64,000 nt of DNA from Caenispirillum bisanense (GTDB lineage Bacteria; Pseudomonadota; Alphaproteobacteria; Rhodospirillales; Rhodospirillaceae), in NCBI RefSeq assembly GCF_900230255.1, contig NZ_OCNJ01000003.1:166885-230884 (forward strand). The letters are read 5' to 3'. Made by a program: the position numbers and the translations under genes. The notes beneath the pieces are model-generated. The model was not told the origin of the DNA, searched no databases, and saw only the letters and a program-made list of their open reading frames with translations. Below, in pieces: positions 1 through 10,213 of this stretch; positions within the stretch are counted from its first letter, which is position 1; the number at the start of each line of letters is the position of its first letter.

Positions 1-605
1 ACGGCCGCGCCCTGACGGCGACGGAACTGGCGGCCGTCGCCGGAGTGACGCCGCAAACCGCCTCCGGCCATCTGGCGCGGCTGGTGACGGCGGGCCTGCT
101 TGCGATGGAGAAGCAGGGGCGGCACCGCCACTACCGGCTCGCCTCGGCGGCGGTGGCGGGAATGGTGGAGACGCTCATGGTGGTGGCGGCGACCGTCGCG
201 CCACCCCTGCGGCCGGTGGCGACAGGGCCGCGCGACGCCGCCCTGCGACGCGCGCGGACCTGCTACGACCACCTCGCCGGGCGGCTCGGCGTGGCGCTGT
301 GCGATGCCCTGGTGGCGCGCGGCGCGGCGCGGGTGGAAGACGAAGGGGCGGAACTGACGGAAGACGGCCGTGCCTTGCTCGCCGGGCTCGACATCGCGCT
401 GCCCCGGCCGGGTGGCCGGGTCTACTGCCGGCCCTGCCTCGACTGGAGCGAGCGTCGCCCGCACCTCGCCGGGGCCGTCGGTGCCGCGCTCTGCCGCCAC
501 GGCTTCGACCACGGCTGGATCCGCCGCATGGCCGGCACGCGGGCGGTGGAGGTGACGCCGCTCGGCGGGCGGATGTTCCGCGATCACTTCGGCATCGAGG
601 CGTGA
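1..605 (+). CDS. ArsR-type winged-helix regulator (5' end missing)
   Basis: The reading frame is open from base 3 at the window edge, so the true start lies upstream; the GTG at 45 is inside the DNA-binding domain and is not a credible start. The first visible residues (LTATELAAVAGVTPQTASGH) form the helix-turn-helix of an ArsR/MarR-like winged helix, followed by the wing (GRHRHYRLA). After about 120 residues comes a second, family-specific C-terminal part with a CRPCLDWSERR segment. Such proteins are cytoplasmic DNA-binding repressors. It ends 96 bases before an exporter operon on the same strand, so control of that operon or of itself is a reasonable guess, but no operator was identified. 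Ligand unknown. Confidence 0.75.
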   Translation, partial: GRALTATELAAVAGVTPQTASGHLARLVTAGLLAMEKQGRHRHYRLASAAVAGMVETLMVVAATVAPPLRPVATGPRDAALRRARTCYDHLAGRLGVALCDALVARGAARVEDEGAELTEDGRALLAGLDIALPRPGGRVYCRPCLDWSERRPHLAGAVGAALCRHGFDHGWIRRMAGTRAVEVTPLGGRMFRDHFGIEA

Positions 606-701
606 GCCCGGCACCCGACGGCATGGCAACCTTGCGTCCTTTGCAGGGTCGACTGCTAACCCTTTGATCTACCATGAGGCAAACCCATCGATCGGCAGGG
701 G

Positions 702-1691
702 ATGACGATTATGCCCGGCAGAGGAACCAAGGCCGCGCTCGCGGCCGTCGCGGTGGTGGTGGCCGCCGGTATCGGCGTCGCCGTCTGGCGCGCGCCGGCG
801 GCGACGGAAGCGGCGCTCTACGGCACGGTGGAGGTGCGGCAGGTGGACGTGGCCTTCACCGTGGAAGGCCGCCTCGCCGAGGTGCTGGTGGAGGAGGGCG
901 ACGCCGTCCGCGCCGGGGAGCCCGTCGCCCGCATGGAGCGCGGGTACTTCGAGGACGCCCTCGCCATCGCTTCCGCCCGTGTGGCGGCGCAGGAACAGGT
1001 GCTCGCCAAGCTGGAAGCCGGATCGCGCCCGCAGGAAGTGGCCGCCGCCGAGGCCGAACGGGCGGCGGCGGAAGCGCAGCTGGTCAATGCCCGTGCCGAA
1101 TTCACCCGCCAGGAGGATCTCGTCCGCACCCGTGCCGCCGCCCAGCGCAGCCTGGACGACGCCCGAGCCGCCCTCGACGTCGCCCGCAACCGCGCCGCCG
1201 CCGCCGAGGAACGCCTGTCGCTGCTGCGTGAAGGCGCCCGTGCCGAAGACGTCGCCGCCGCCCGCGCCCAGCTGGAGGGCGAGCGTGCCCTGCGCGACCT
1301 GGCGCAACGCCGCCTGTCCGACACCGAACTGACGGCGCCGGCCGACGGCGTGGTCATGAGCCGCGTGCGCGAGCCCGGCTCGGTGCTGGCGCCCGGCGCG
1401 ACCGTCGTCTCGCTGGCCAAGACGGCGCCCGTGTGGGTGCGCGCCTTCGTGCCGGAACCGCGCCTCGGCGCCGTGCAGCCGGGCAGCCGGGCGCAGGTGT
1501 TCACCGACAGCCGGCCCGATCAGCCCTATCACGGCACCATCGGCTATGTCGCGCCGGTCGCCGAGTTCACCCCGAAGACCGTCCAGACCGAAGAGCTGCG
1601 CAGCGACCTGGTGTTCCGCTTCCACGTCGTCATCGACGGCCCCGACCCGTTGCTGCGCCAGGGCATGCCGGTGACCGTCGTGCTCGAGTGA
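702..1691 (+). CDS. ybhG: HlyD-family periplasmic adaptor (membrane fusion protein)
   Basis: 329 residues. An N-terminal membrane anchor (about residues 8-28) is followed by a biotinyl-lipoyl-like half motif (VEVRQVDVAFTVEGRLAEVL), a long Ala/Glu/Arg-rich coiled-coil hairpin (about 85-215) and the second lipoyl half with beta-barrel (TAPADGVVMSRVREPGSVL). This is the layout of adaptors that join an inner-membrane ABC exporter to an outer-membrane channel. Seven bases separate it from the ATPase gene. Size and neighbours match E. coli YbhG of the YbhGFSR exporter. A second in-frame ATG lies three codons downstream and could be the start. Substrate unknown; no TolC-type gene is in the window. 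Confidence 0.85.
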   Translation: MTIMPGRGTKAALAAVAVVVAAGIGVAVWRAPAATEAALYGTVEVRQVDVAFTVEGRLAEVLVEEGDAVRAGEPVARMERGYFEDALAIASARVAAQEQVLAKLEAGSRPQEVAAAEAERAAAEAQLVNARAEFTRQEDLVRTRAAAQRSLDDARAALDVARNRAAAAEERLSLLREGARAEDVAAARAQLEGERALRDLAQRRLSDTELTAPADGVVMSRVREPGSVLAPGATVVSLAKTAPVWVRAFVPEPRLGAVQPGSRAQVFTDSRPDQPYHGTIGYVAPVAEFTPKTVQTEELRSDLVFRFHVVIDGPDPLLRQGMPVTVVLE

Positions 1692-1698
1692 GGGCGCC

Positions 1699-3426
1699 AT
1701 GGCCGCCGCCTCCGATCCCCTGGTCGTCCTGCGGGGCGTCGTCAAACGCTTCGGCCGCACCGCCGTGGTCGACGGCCTCGACCTCGCCGTCGCGCCGGGT
1801 GGCGTGACCGCCGTGGTCGGCCCCGACGGCGCCGGCAAGACGACGCTGCTGCGCCTCATGGCCGGCCTGCTGGCGCCCGACGCCGGCACCGTCACGGTCT
1901 GCGGCCACGACACCATCGCCGAGCCCGAGGCGGCGCGGGCGGATCTCGGTTACATGCCGCAGCGCTTCGGCCTCTACCAGGACCTGAGCGTCGCCGAGAA
2001 CCTCGCCCTGCACGCCGACCTGCAAGGCCTGCCCCCGGCGGACCGGCCGGTGGTGTTCGAGCGGCTGCTGGCCTTCACCGGCCTCGCCCCCTTCACGGGG
2101 CGGCTGGCCGGCAAGCTGTCGGGCGGCATGAAGCAGAAGCTCGGCCTCGCCTGCGTGCTCATCCGCAAGCCGCGCGTGCTGTTGCTCGACGAGCCGACGG
2201 TGGGCGTCGACCCGGTGTCGCGGCGCGATCTGTGGGCCATGGTGCAGGCTCTGCGCGACGACGGTACGGCGGTGGTGTGGAGCACCAGCTACCTCGACGA
2301 GGCGGAGCGGTGCGAGACGGTGGTGGTGCTCGACGGAGGCCGCGTCCGCTTCGCCGGGCCGCCGGCCGATCTGACGGCGCAGGTGGCGGGCCGGACGCAC
2401 GTGGTCGAGGGCCTGTCGGGCGACCGCCGCCGCATCCAACGCCGCGCCAACGCGTTGCCGGCGGTGGTCGACGCCCTGATCCAGGGGCCGGCGGTGCGCC
2501 TCGTGCTGGCCGAGGGCGCCGCGCCGCCTGCCGCCGAGGCGCTGGGCGATTCTGCGGCGCAGGTGGTGCCCGTGCCGCCCCGGCTGGAAGACGCCTTCGT
2601 CGCCCTGCTGGCGCCCGCCCGGCCGGCGGTGCCGGGCGTGCGGCTCGACGTGCGGGTGGGGAAGGGGGCGGCGGACGCCATCGCCGTCCACGACCTGACG
2701 CGCCGCTTCGGCGACTTCGTGGCTGCCGACCGGGTGACCTTCAGCGTGCCACGCGGCGAGGTCTTCGGCCTGCTCGGGCCCAATGGCGCCGGCAAGTCCA
2801 CCACCTTCCGCATGCTCTGCGGCCTGCTGCCGGCCAGCGGCGGCACGGCCCGCGTCGCCGGCTTCGACCTCGGCCGCGCCGCCCCGGCGGCGCGGGCGCG
2901 CATCGGCTACGTGGCGCAGAAGTTCTCGCTCTACGAGGCGCTGACCGGGCGCCAGAACCTCGCCTTCTTCGGCGGCGTCTATGGCCTGGGGCGGCGGGCG
3001 CTGGCCGAGGCGGTGGCCCGCGTCGCCGGCGGCCTGCACCTGGATGCGGCGCTGGATGCCACCGTCGCCGACATGCCGCTCGGCATCAAGCAGCGCCTGG
3101 CCGTCGCCTGCGCCGTGCTGCACGGGCCGGAGATCCTGTTCCTCGACGAGCCGACCTCCGGCGTCGACCCGCTCACCCGGCGTGAATTCTGGCGCCACAT
3201 CAACGGGCTTGCCGAGGACGGCGTGACGGTGATGGTGACCACCCACTTCCTCGACGAGGCGGAATACTGCGACCGCGTCGCGCTCATGGACGCCGGCCGG
3301 GTCATCGCCCTCGGCCCGCCGGAGGACCTGAAGGCCGCCCACCGCACCGCCGAGGTGCCCGAACCGACGCTGGAAGACGCCTTCATCGCCGCCATCGCCG
3401 CCGAGCGCCGGGAGACGCCGCCATGA
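1699..3426 (+). CDS. ybhF: ABC transporter ATPase with two fused nucleotide-binding domains
   Basis: 575 residues, two ABC domains in tandem, as in E. coli YbhF. Domain 1 has Walker A GPDGAGKTT (residue 41 onward), signature LSGGMKQKL and Walker B VLLLDEPTVGVDP. Domain 2 has Walker A GPNGAGKST and Walker B ILFLDEPTSGVDP, but its signature is degenerate (MPLGIKQRLA instead of LSGGQ). The two ATP sites of the closed dimer are therefore probably unequal. Cytoplasmic ATPase that powers the two permeases encoded next. The start codon follows GAGGGCGCC at a normal distance; the stop overlaps the next start by four bases, suggesting coupled translation. Confidence 0.92.
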   Translation: MAAASDPLVVLRGVVKRFGRTAVVDGLDLAVAPGGVTAVVGPDGAGKTTLLRLMAGLLAPDAGTVTVCGHDTIAEPEAARADLGYMPQRFGLYQDLSVAENLALHADLQGLPPADRPVVFERLLAFTGLAPFTGRLAGKLSGGMKQKLGLACVLIRKPRVLLLDEPTVGVDPVSRRDLWAMVQALRDDGTAVVWSTSYLDEAERCETVVVLDGGRVRFAGPPADLTAQVAGRTHVVEGLSGDRRRIQRRANALPAVVDALIQGPAVRLVLAEGAAPPAAEALGDSAAQVVPVPPRLEDAFVALLAPARPAVPGVRLDVRVGKGAADAIAVHDLTRRFGDFVAADRVTFSVPRGEVFGLLGPNGAGKSTTFRMLCGLLPASGGTARVAGFDLGRAAPAARARIGYVAQKFSLYEALTGRQNLAFFGGVYGLGRRALAEAVARVAGGLHLDAALDATVADMPLGIKQRLAVACAVLHGPEILFLDEPTSGVDPLTRREFWRHINGLAEDGVTVMVTTHFLDEAEYCDRVALMDAGRVIALGPPEDLKAAHRTAEVPEPTLEDAFIAAIAAERRETPP

Positions 3427-4556
3427 CCAGATCCGCCGGCCTCGACCCCCGCCGCACCGCCGCCCTGGTCCGCAAGGAGGCGCTGCAGGTCATGCGCGAC
3501 CCGTCGAGCCTCGCCATCGCCTTCGTGCTGCCGCTGGTGCTGCTGTTCCTGTTCGGCTACGGCGTGTCGCTGGACGCCGACGACGTGCGCCTCGCCGTGG
3601 TGGTGGAGAACCCGACGCCCGATACGGCGGGCTTCACCGCCACCCTCGCCAACTCGCCCTATTTCCAGGTCACCGAACTGCGCAGCCGGCAGGAGGCGGT
3701 GCCGCTGCTGGATCGCGGTGCGGTGCGCGGCATCGTCGTGCTCGGCCAGCGCTTTTCCGCCGACTACCGGGCGGGGGCGGAGGCGCCGGTGCAGGTGATC
3801 CTGGACGGCGCCGACGCCAACACGGCGCGGCTGGTGCAGGGCTACGTGCAGGGGGTGTGGAGCACATGGCTGACGCAGGAGGCGCTGCGCCAGGGCCGCT
3901 CGCTCGCGGTGCCGGTGGTGGCGGAGGGGCATGTGCGCTACAACCCGCAACTACGCAGCCGCAACTTCCTCATCCCCGGCCTCATCGCCATCATCATGGC
4001 GCTCATCGGCACCCTGCTCACCGCCCTGGTGGTGGCGCGGGAGTGGGAGCGCGGCACCATGGAAAGCCTGATGGCGACCCGCGTCGGCGTCGGCGAGATT
4101 CTGGTCGGCAAGCTGCTGCCCTACTTCGTGCTCGGCATGGGCGGCATGGCCCTGTCGGTGGGCTTGGCGGTGACGCTGTTCCAGGTGCCGTTCCGCGGCA
4201 GCGTCGCGGCGCTGGTGCTGGTGTCGGCGGTGTTCCTGCTGGGGGCGCTCGCCATGGGGCTGGTGATCTCGGCGCTGACCCGCAACCAGTTCGCCGCCGG
4301 GCAGGTGGCCATCGTGGCGGCCTTCCTGCCCGCCTTCATGCTGTCGGGCTTCGTATTCGAGATCAGCGCCATGCCGCTGCCCATCCAGGCCCTGACGACG
4401 GTCGTCTCGGCCCGCTACTTCGTCTCCAGCCTGCAGACGCTGTTCCTGGCCGGCACGGTGTGGCGGGTGCTGCTGCCCGACCTGCTCGCCATGACGGCCA
4501 TCGCGGCGGTGTTCCTGGCCATCGCCGTGCGCTCGACGCGCAAGCGGCTGGACTGA
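3423..4556 (+). CDS. ybhS: ABC-2 type transporter permease, first subunit
   Basis: 377 residues, the same length as E. coli YbhS. One transmembrane helix near the N-terminus (SLAIAFVLPLVLLFLFGYGV), then a large periplasmic domain of about 150 residues (starting SLDADDVRLAVVVENPTPDT), then five C-terminal helices with the conserved cytoplasmic coupling stretch EWERGTMESLMATRVG. This is the ABC-2 exporter permease fold. The ATG overlaps the stop of ybhF (ATGA). It probably pairs with the next gene product as a heterodimer fed by the double ATPase. Confidence 0.9.
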   Translation: MTRSAGLDPRRTAALVRKEALQVMRDPSSLAIAFVLPLVLLFLFGYGVSLDADDVRLAVVVENPTPDTAGFTATLANSPYFQVTELRSRQEAVPLLDRGAVRGIVVLGQRFSADYRAGAEAPVQVILDGADANTARLVQGYVQGVWSTWLTQEALRQGRSLAVPVVAEGHVRYNPQLRSRNFLIPGLIAIIMALIGTLLTALVVAREWERGTMESLMATRVGVGEILVGKLLPYFVLGMGGMALSVGLAVTLFQVPFRGSVAALVLVSAVFLLGALAMGLVISALTRNQFAAGQVAIVAAFLPAFMLSGFVFEISAMPLPIQALTTVVSARYFVSSLQTLFLAGTVWRVLLPDLLAMTAIAAVFLAIAVRSTRKRLD

Positions 4557-4573
4557 GGGAAGGAGAGCCGGCC

Positions 4574-5683
4574 ATGCTGCGACGCATCCTCAGCCTGATC
4601 GTCAAGGAACTGCTGGCGCTGCTGCGCGACGCCAAATCGCGCTTCGTGGTGATCGTGCCGCCGCTGGTGCAGCTGTTCGTATTCTCCTACGCCGCCACCT
4701 ACGACGTGACGTCCATCCGCCTCGCCGTGCTGGACGAGAGCCGCACACAGGAGAGCCGCGCCCTGCTGGCCGCCTTCCAGGGCGCCCCGGCCTTCGCCGA
4801 ACTGGTGCCGGTGGCGCGCGACGACGACCTGTCGGCCCTGGTGGAGCGCCGCGCCGTGACGGCGGCCCTGCACATCCCGCCGCGCTTCGCCGCCGACCTG
4901 CGCACCGACCCGCCGGCGCGGGTGTCGCTGGTGCTCGACGGCCGCATGTCCAACACGGCGCAGATCGTCCACGGCTACGTCACCGCCATCCTGCTCGACT
5001 TCGGCCGCGCCTGGGGTGCCGCCCACGGATGGCCGGCGCCGCCGTCGGTGATCGTCGAGCGGGTGTGGTTCAACCCCAACATGGAAAGCCTGTGGGTGGT
5101 GGTGCCGGGGCTCGCCGGCGTGCTGACCATGGTGGTGGCGCTGGTGGTCACCGCCCTGTCGGTCGCCCGCGAGCGCGAACTGGGCACCTTCGAGCAGTTG
5201 CTGGTGACACCGCTGCGGCCCGTGGAAATCCTCATCGGCAAGACGGTGCCGGCGCTGATCATCGGGCTGCTGGAGGCGACGCTCATCGTGGTGGCGGCGC
5301 AGGTGTGGTTCGGCGTGCCGCTGACGGCACCTGTGTGGCTGCTCTATGGCGCGCTGACGGTGTTCCTGCTGTCGATCATCGGCGTCGGGCTTTTCATCTC
5401 CTCGCTGGTGCAGACGCAGCAGCAGGCCATCGTCGGCGCCTTCCTGTTCCTGGTGCCGGCCATCATCCTGTCCGGCTTCGCGACGCCGCTCGACAACATG
5501 CCGCCGTGGCTGCAGGCGGCGACCTGGGTCAACCCCCTGCGCCACATGATGGTGATCCTGCGCGGCGTGTTCCTGAAGGACGCCGCCCCCGCCCTCGTGC
5601 TCGACAGCCTGTGGCCCATGGCCGTCATCGCCGTCGGCACCCTGGCGGGGGCGGCCTGGCTGTTCCGCCGCCGCCTGGGGTGA
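4574..5683 (+). CDS. ybhR: ABC-2 type transporter permease, second subunit
   Basis: 369 residues from the ATG at 4574, preceded by GGAAGGAGAG; the open frame extends far upstream but overlaps ybhS there. Same topology as its neighbour: N-terminal helix (FVVIVPPLVQLFVFSYAATY), a periplasmic domain, then C-terminal helices with RERELGTFEQLLVTPL as the coupling motif. Length matches E. coli YbhR (368 residues). Last gene of the exporter operon; it converges with the molybdenum oxidoreductase operon 18 bases away, and no terminator hairpin is evident between them. Confidence 0.9.
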   Translation: MLRRILSLIVKELLALLRDAKSRFVVIVPPLVQLFVFSYAATYDVTSIRLAVLDESRTQESRALLAAFQGAPAFAELVPVARDDDLSALVERRAVTAALHIPPRFAADLRTDPPARVSLVLDGRMSNTAQIVHGYVTAILLDFGRAWGAAHGWPAPPSVIVERVWFNPNMESLWVVVPGLAGVLTMVVALVVTALSVARERELGTFEQLLVTPLRPVEILIGKTVPALIIGLLEATLIVVAAQVWFGVPLTAPVWLLYGALTVFLLSIIGVGLFISSLVQTQQQAIVGAFLFLVPAIILSGFATPLDNMPPWLQAATWVNPLRHMMVILRGVFLKDAAPALVLDSLWPMAVIAVGTLAGAAWLFRRRLG

Positions 5684-5701
5684 GCCGCCGGCCGGCGCCG
5701 A

Positions 5702-7899
5702 TCAGGGCAGGCCGGGCAGGATCTTGTCGGGCGTCGCCGGCAGGTCGCGGACGCGCACGCCACAGGCATTGTAGACGGCGTTGAGGATCGCCGCGCCGGC
5801 GCCGCAGATGCCCAGCTCGCCAATGCCCTTGGCCTGCATGGGGTTGGCCCAGGCGTCGCGTTCCTCCAGCAGGTCGACCTCGATCTGCGGCACGTCGGCG
5901 TTCACCGGCAGGTGATACTCGGCGAAGTCGTGGTTGACGATGTGGCCGTGGCGCGGGTCGAACAGCAGTTCCTCCGTCAGCGCCATGCCGATGCCGAACA
6001 CCATGGCGCCGAGGCACTGCGACCGCGCCGTCTTGGCGTTGAGGATGCGCCCGGCGGTGAAGGTGCCGTGCATGCGGCGCACCCGCGTCTCGCCGGTCAC
6101 CGCGTTCACCGCCACCTCGGCGAAATAGGCACCGTAGGTGGCCTGGCGGACTTTCTTCGACGTCTCCCCGGCCTCGACGTGGCCTTCCTCCGTCAGGGTC
6201 TGGCCGCCCAGCAGGTCGGTCAGGGCCACGCGGCGGTCGCCGGCGATCGCCATGCCGTCTTTGAGGGTCAGGTCCTCTTCCTCGCAGGCGAGGCGGGCGC
6301 AGAGGTCGCGGCGCAGGGCTTCGCAGGCGAGATAGACGGCGGTGCCGGTGGAGGAGGCGCCGAACGACCCGCCCGATCCCGATCCCGACGGCAGGTCCGT
6401 GTCGCCGAGCCGCGTCTCCACCCGGTCCATGGGCAGCCCGAGCATTTCCGAGGCGATCTGTGTCAGGATGGCATAGGTGCCGGTGCCGATGTCGGTCATG
6501 TCGGTTTCCACCTCGGCCCGGCCGTCGGCGGTGAGGCGGACGCGGGCGCGGGCCTCCACCACCATGTTGACCCGCACCGCCGAGGCCATGCCCATGCCGA
6601 TCAGCCATTCGCCGTCGCGCACCGACCCCGGCTCCGCCTTGCGCCGGTGCCAGCCGAAGGCCTCGGCCCCGTGATCGAGGCAGCGCCGCATGGTGTGGGA
6701 GGAAAAGGGCAGGCCGCTGCTCGGGTCTTCCTCGGGGATGTTGCGGCGGCGCAGTTCCACCGGGTCGAGGCCGGTCGCCACCGCCAGCTCGTCCATGGCG
6801 CTTTCCAGCGCCGTATGCCCCACCGCCTCGCCAGGGGCGCGCACCGATCCGGCGCAGGTGCGGTCGAGGCGGGCGACGGACAGGCCGACGACGCGGTGCT
6901 CGCCGCGATAGACAAAGGGCGTCGCCTGGGTCACCGGCTCGGCGAAGACCTCGCCCGGCAGGTTGCCGACCAGCGCCTCGTGCCCGATGCCGACGAGCCG
7001 CCCCTCGGCGTCGGCGGCGAGGCGGATGCGCTGGCGGGTCTCGGAGCGGTGGGTGGTGCCCTCGAACACCTGCGGCCGCGTCAGCGCCACCGACACCGGG
7101 CGCCCGAGGCGCTCCGCCGCGATGGCGGCGGCCACCGCCTCGGGGCTGATGCCGAGCTTGGAGCCGAAGCCGCCGCCGACGTAGGGCGACAGGATGCGCA
7201 CCCGGTCCGGCTCGATGTTGAGGGAATCCGCCAGCTCCAGCCGGTTGAAGCGGAGCATCTGGTAGCTGCCGCGCAGGGTCAGCAGGCCGTCGTCCCACGT
7301 CGCGATGGCGGCATGCGGTTCCATGGCGGCGCTGACGTGACCGGGGGTGCGGTAGGTGACGTCGACGGCATGAACGGCCTCGCGCATGGCGCGGTCGAGG
7401 TCGCCCTGGCTCGCCTGCTTGCCCGGCGGCACGTCGACGGCGGCGCGGTCGGACTCCAGGTCGAGCACGGCGTCGTCGCTGCGGTCGAAGGCGATCTGCA
7501 GGGTCTCGGCGCCGTGGCGGGCCTGCTCGAAGGTTTCCGCCACCACCAGCGCCACCGGCTGGCCGAAGTAGGCGATCCGGTCCGGCCCCTGGGCTGGGGC
7601 GGCGCCGGCCATGCCCTGGGCCGGATTGCGCAGGAAACGCTCGTCGGTGACCACGGCGAGCACGCCGGGCAGGGCCTCCACGGCCTCCCGCCCCACCGCC
7701 GTCACGCGGCCCTTGTCGGTGGAAGCGCGCACCAGCACGCCATGACACAGGCCCTCCACCGGCCACTCGTCGGCATAGGTGGCGGTGCCGGTGACCTTGA
7801 GCGGCCCTTCGGGCCGGTCGAGCGGCGCGCCCAGGGTGCCTTGCGCCATGTGGTCCAGACGGTTGCGGTGGTCGGGCTCGTCGATCTTCAGGTGGGTTG

Positions 7900-7903
<4 letters not shown>
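5702..7903 (-). CDS. paoC: Molybdopterin-binding subunit of aldehyde oxidoreductase (PaoC/YagR type)
   Basis: 733 residues, xanthine dehydrogenase superfamily large subunit. Seen: [17 protein letters not shown] at the N-terminus, the molybdopterin cytosine dinucleotide contacts [23 protein letters not shown] and DIGTGTY, and the catalytic glutamate in [14 protein letters not shown] near the C-terminus. The protein would oxidise aldehydes by adding oxygen from water and pass electrons to the [2Fe-2S] subunit. Start chosen at the ATG that overlaps the stop of the FAD subunit gene by four bases; the longer open frame upstream lies inside that gene. No XdhC/PaoD-like maturation factor gene is adjacent, although this enzyme class usually needs one. 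Confidence 0.9.
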
Positions 7904-8885
<982 letters not shown>

Positions 8886-8889
<4 letters not shown>

Positions 8890-9392
8890 CGCGTGCCCTC
8901 CGCCGCGTCGCGGATGGCGGCGACGATGTTGGGATAGGCCGAACAGCGGCACAGGTTGCCGCTCATGCGCTCTGAAATCTCGGCGTCGGACAGGTCGGGC
9001 GCGGCCTCCAGGTCGTCGGTGACGTGGCTCGGCCAGCCGGCCGCCACCTCGTCGAGCATGGCCGTCGCCGAGCAGATCTGCCCCGGCGTGCAATAGCCGC
9101 ACTGGTAGGCGTCGCGGTCGACGAAGGCCGCCTGCAGCGGCGCCATGGCGACGGGCGTGCCCAGTCCCTCGATGGTCGTGATGGCCTCGCCGTCGTGCAT
9201 GCAGGCGAGCGTCAGGCAGGAATTGATGCGGCGGCCGTCGACGATCACCGTGCAGGCGCCGCACTGCCCGTGGTCGCAGCCCTTCTTGCTGCCGGTGAGG
9301 CCGAGGTGGTGGCGCAGGGCGTCGAGCAGCGAGGTCCGCGGGTCGGCCTCCAGCACGTGCACCGTTCCGTTGACGGTCAATTCGGTTCGCAT
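8886..9392 (-). CDS. paoA: [2Fe-2S] subunit of aldehyde oxidoreductase
   Basis: 168 residues with the plant-type cluster motif [11 protein letters not shown] and the second, helical cluster motif [10 protein letters not shown] ... [11 protein letters not shown]. It starts directly with the ferredoxin fold ([13 protein letters not shown]) and has no twin-arginine leader, whereas E. coli PaoA carries one for export of the complex. The complex is therefore predicted to be cytoplasmic here. The frame stays open upstream to 10859, but that part is antisense to other genes. Start chosen because it begins the fold. First gene of the minus-strand operon. Confidence 0.9.
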
Positions 9393-9512
9393 GGCCGGTC
9401 CTCGCCTCCTGTGCCGCTGGGGTTCCGAAGGGCCAACGCGCCGCCGCTCGGGGGTGTTCATGGCCAGATCGCCGGCGGACGGTCGCGCGGGCTTCGCTGT
9501 GCGAAAATCTAC

Positions 9513-9542
9513 TTGAAGGCGCGGGGGCGGACCCCGTACATG
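9513..9542 (+). promoter_or_regulatory. Possible promoter for the 202-residue protein
   Basis: TTGAAG, an 18-base spacer and TACATG lie about 43 bases before the ATG, inside the 192-base divergent region between paoA and this gene. Matches to sigma-70 boxes are partial (4/6 and 4/6), so this is a weak prediction. Confidence 0.3.
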
Positions 9543-9584
9543 ACGGTGCGAAGGACCTGCCGTCGGTGGGTGGAGGAGCGATCC

Positions 9585-10193
9585 ATGAGGCTGCAGCTGC
9601 GAGACCCCGTCACGCGCCAGGCGTTCCGCCAGGCGCTGCGCGCCCGCATCCCGGCGGCGCGGCCGGAGCACATCGACGAAACCATCGCCGCCGCCACCGG
9701 CTTCGGCTCCCGCTTCGACCTGGAGGCGGCGCTGCGCGACGACGAGCAGGGCTATTTCGTGCAGGCCGCCGAGGCGTCGCTGAAGGCCTGCGACTTCGGC
9801 CACACCCTGTCGGCGGCGGCGGTGCTGGCGGCGGCCCGCTTCGCCCACGAGGTGGGCGGCCGGCAGCCGACGGCCGACAATGACGACGACGCCTTCGTGC
9901 CGCGCGTCGTCGGCGTCGCCTATGCCGGCGGCCGCGCCGGGCCGCACGCCACCCACGGCAGTGCGCTGATCGAATGGACGGAGCCCGGCCGCTTCCGGCT
10001 GGAGGTGGTGCTCACCCGCCGCGGTGGAGAGCGCCGCACCTTCGTGTGGCGCGGCGACAGCCCCGAAGCGGTGGTGGCGGAACTGCGCGACGCCGTGGAG
10101 CGCGCCGCCATCCTGCCGCCGCCCGACGTCCGCGCGTTGCTCGCCGAGGCCTTGGCGGCGGCGCGGCAGGCGCTGGGCGAGACGGTGGGCTGA
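9585..10193 (+). CDS. Uncharacterised protein, 202 residues
   Basis: Not recognised. The start ATG at 9585 follows GGAGGAGCG; upstream in-frame sequence is antisense to paoA. The first 45 residues are an Arg/Ala-rich helical segment ([15 protein letters not shown]) that ends in [13 protein letters not shown]; it loosely resembles the helical lead found in some glyoxalase-like and DNA-interacting small proteins. The rest alternates strands and helices, with an acidic patch NDDDAF near residue 105 and a C-terminal helix ([14 protein letters not shown]). No signal peptide, membrane helix or cysteine cluster. It sits alone between the aldehyde oxidoreductase (divergent) and the hybrid kinase (convergent). 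Confidence 0.65.
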   Translation: MRLQLRDPVTRQAFRQALRARIPAARPEHIDETIAAATGFGSRFDLEAALRDDEQGYFVQAAEASLKACDFGHTLSAAAVLAAARFAHEVGGRQPTADNDDDAFVPRVVGVAYAGGRAGPHATHGSALIEWTEPGRFRLEVVLTRRGGERRTFVWRGDSPEAVVAELRDAVERAAILPPPDVRALLAEALAAARQALGETVG

Positions 10194-10213
10194 GGCGGGG
10201 CTCCGGCCGCCCC

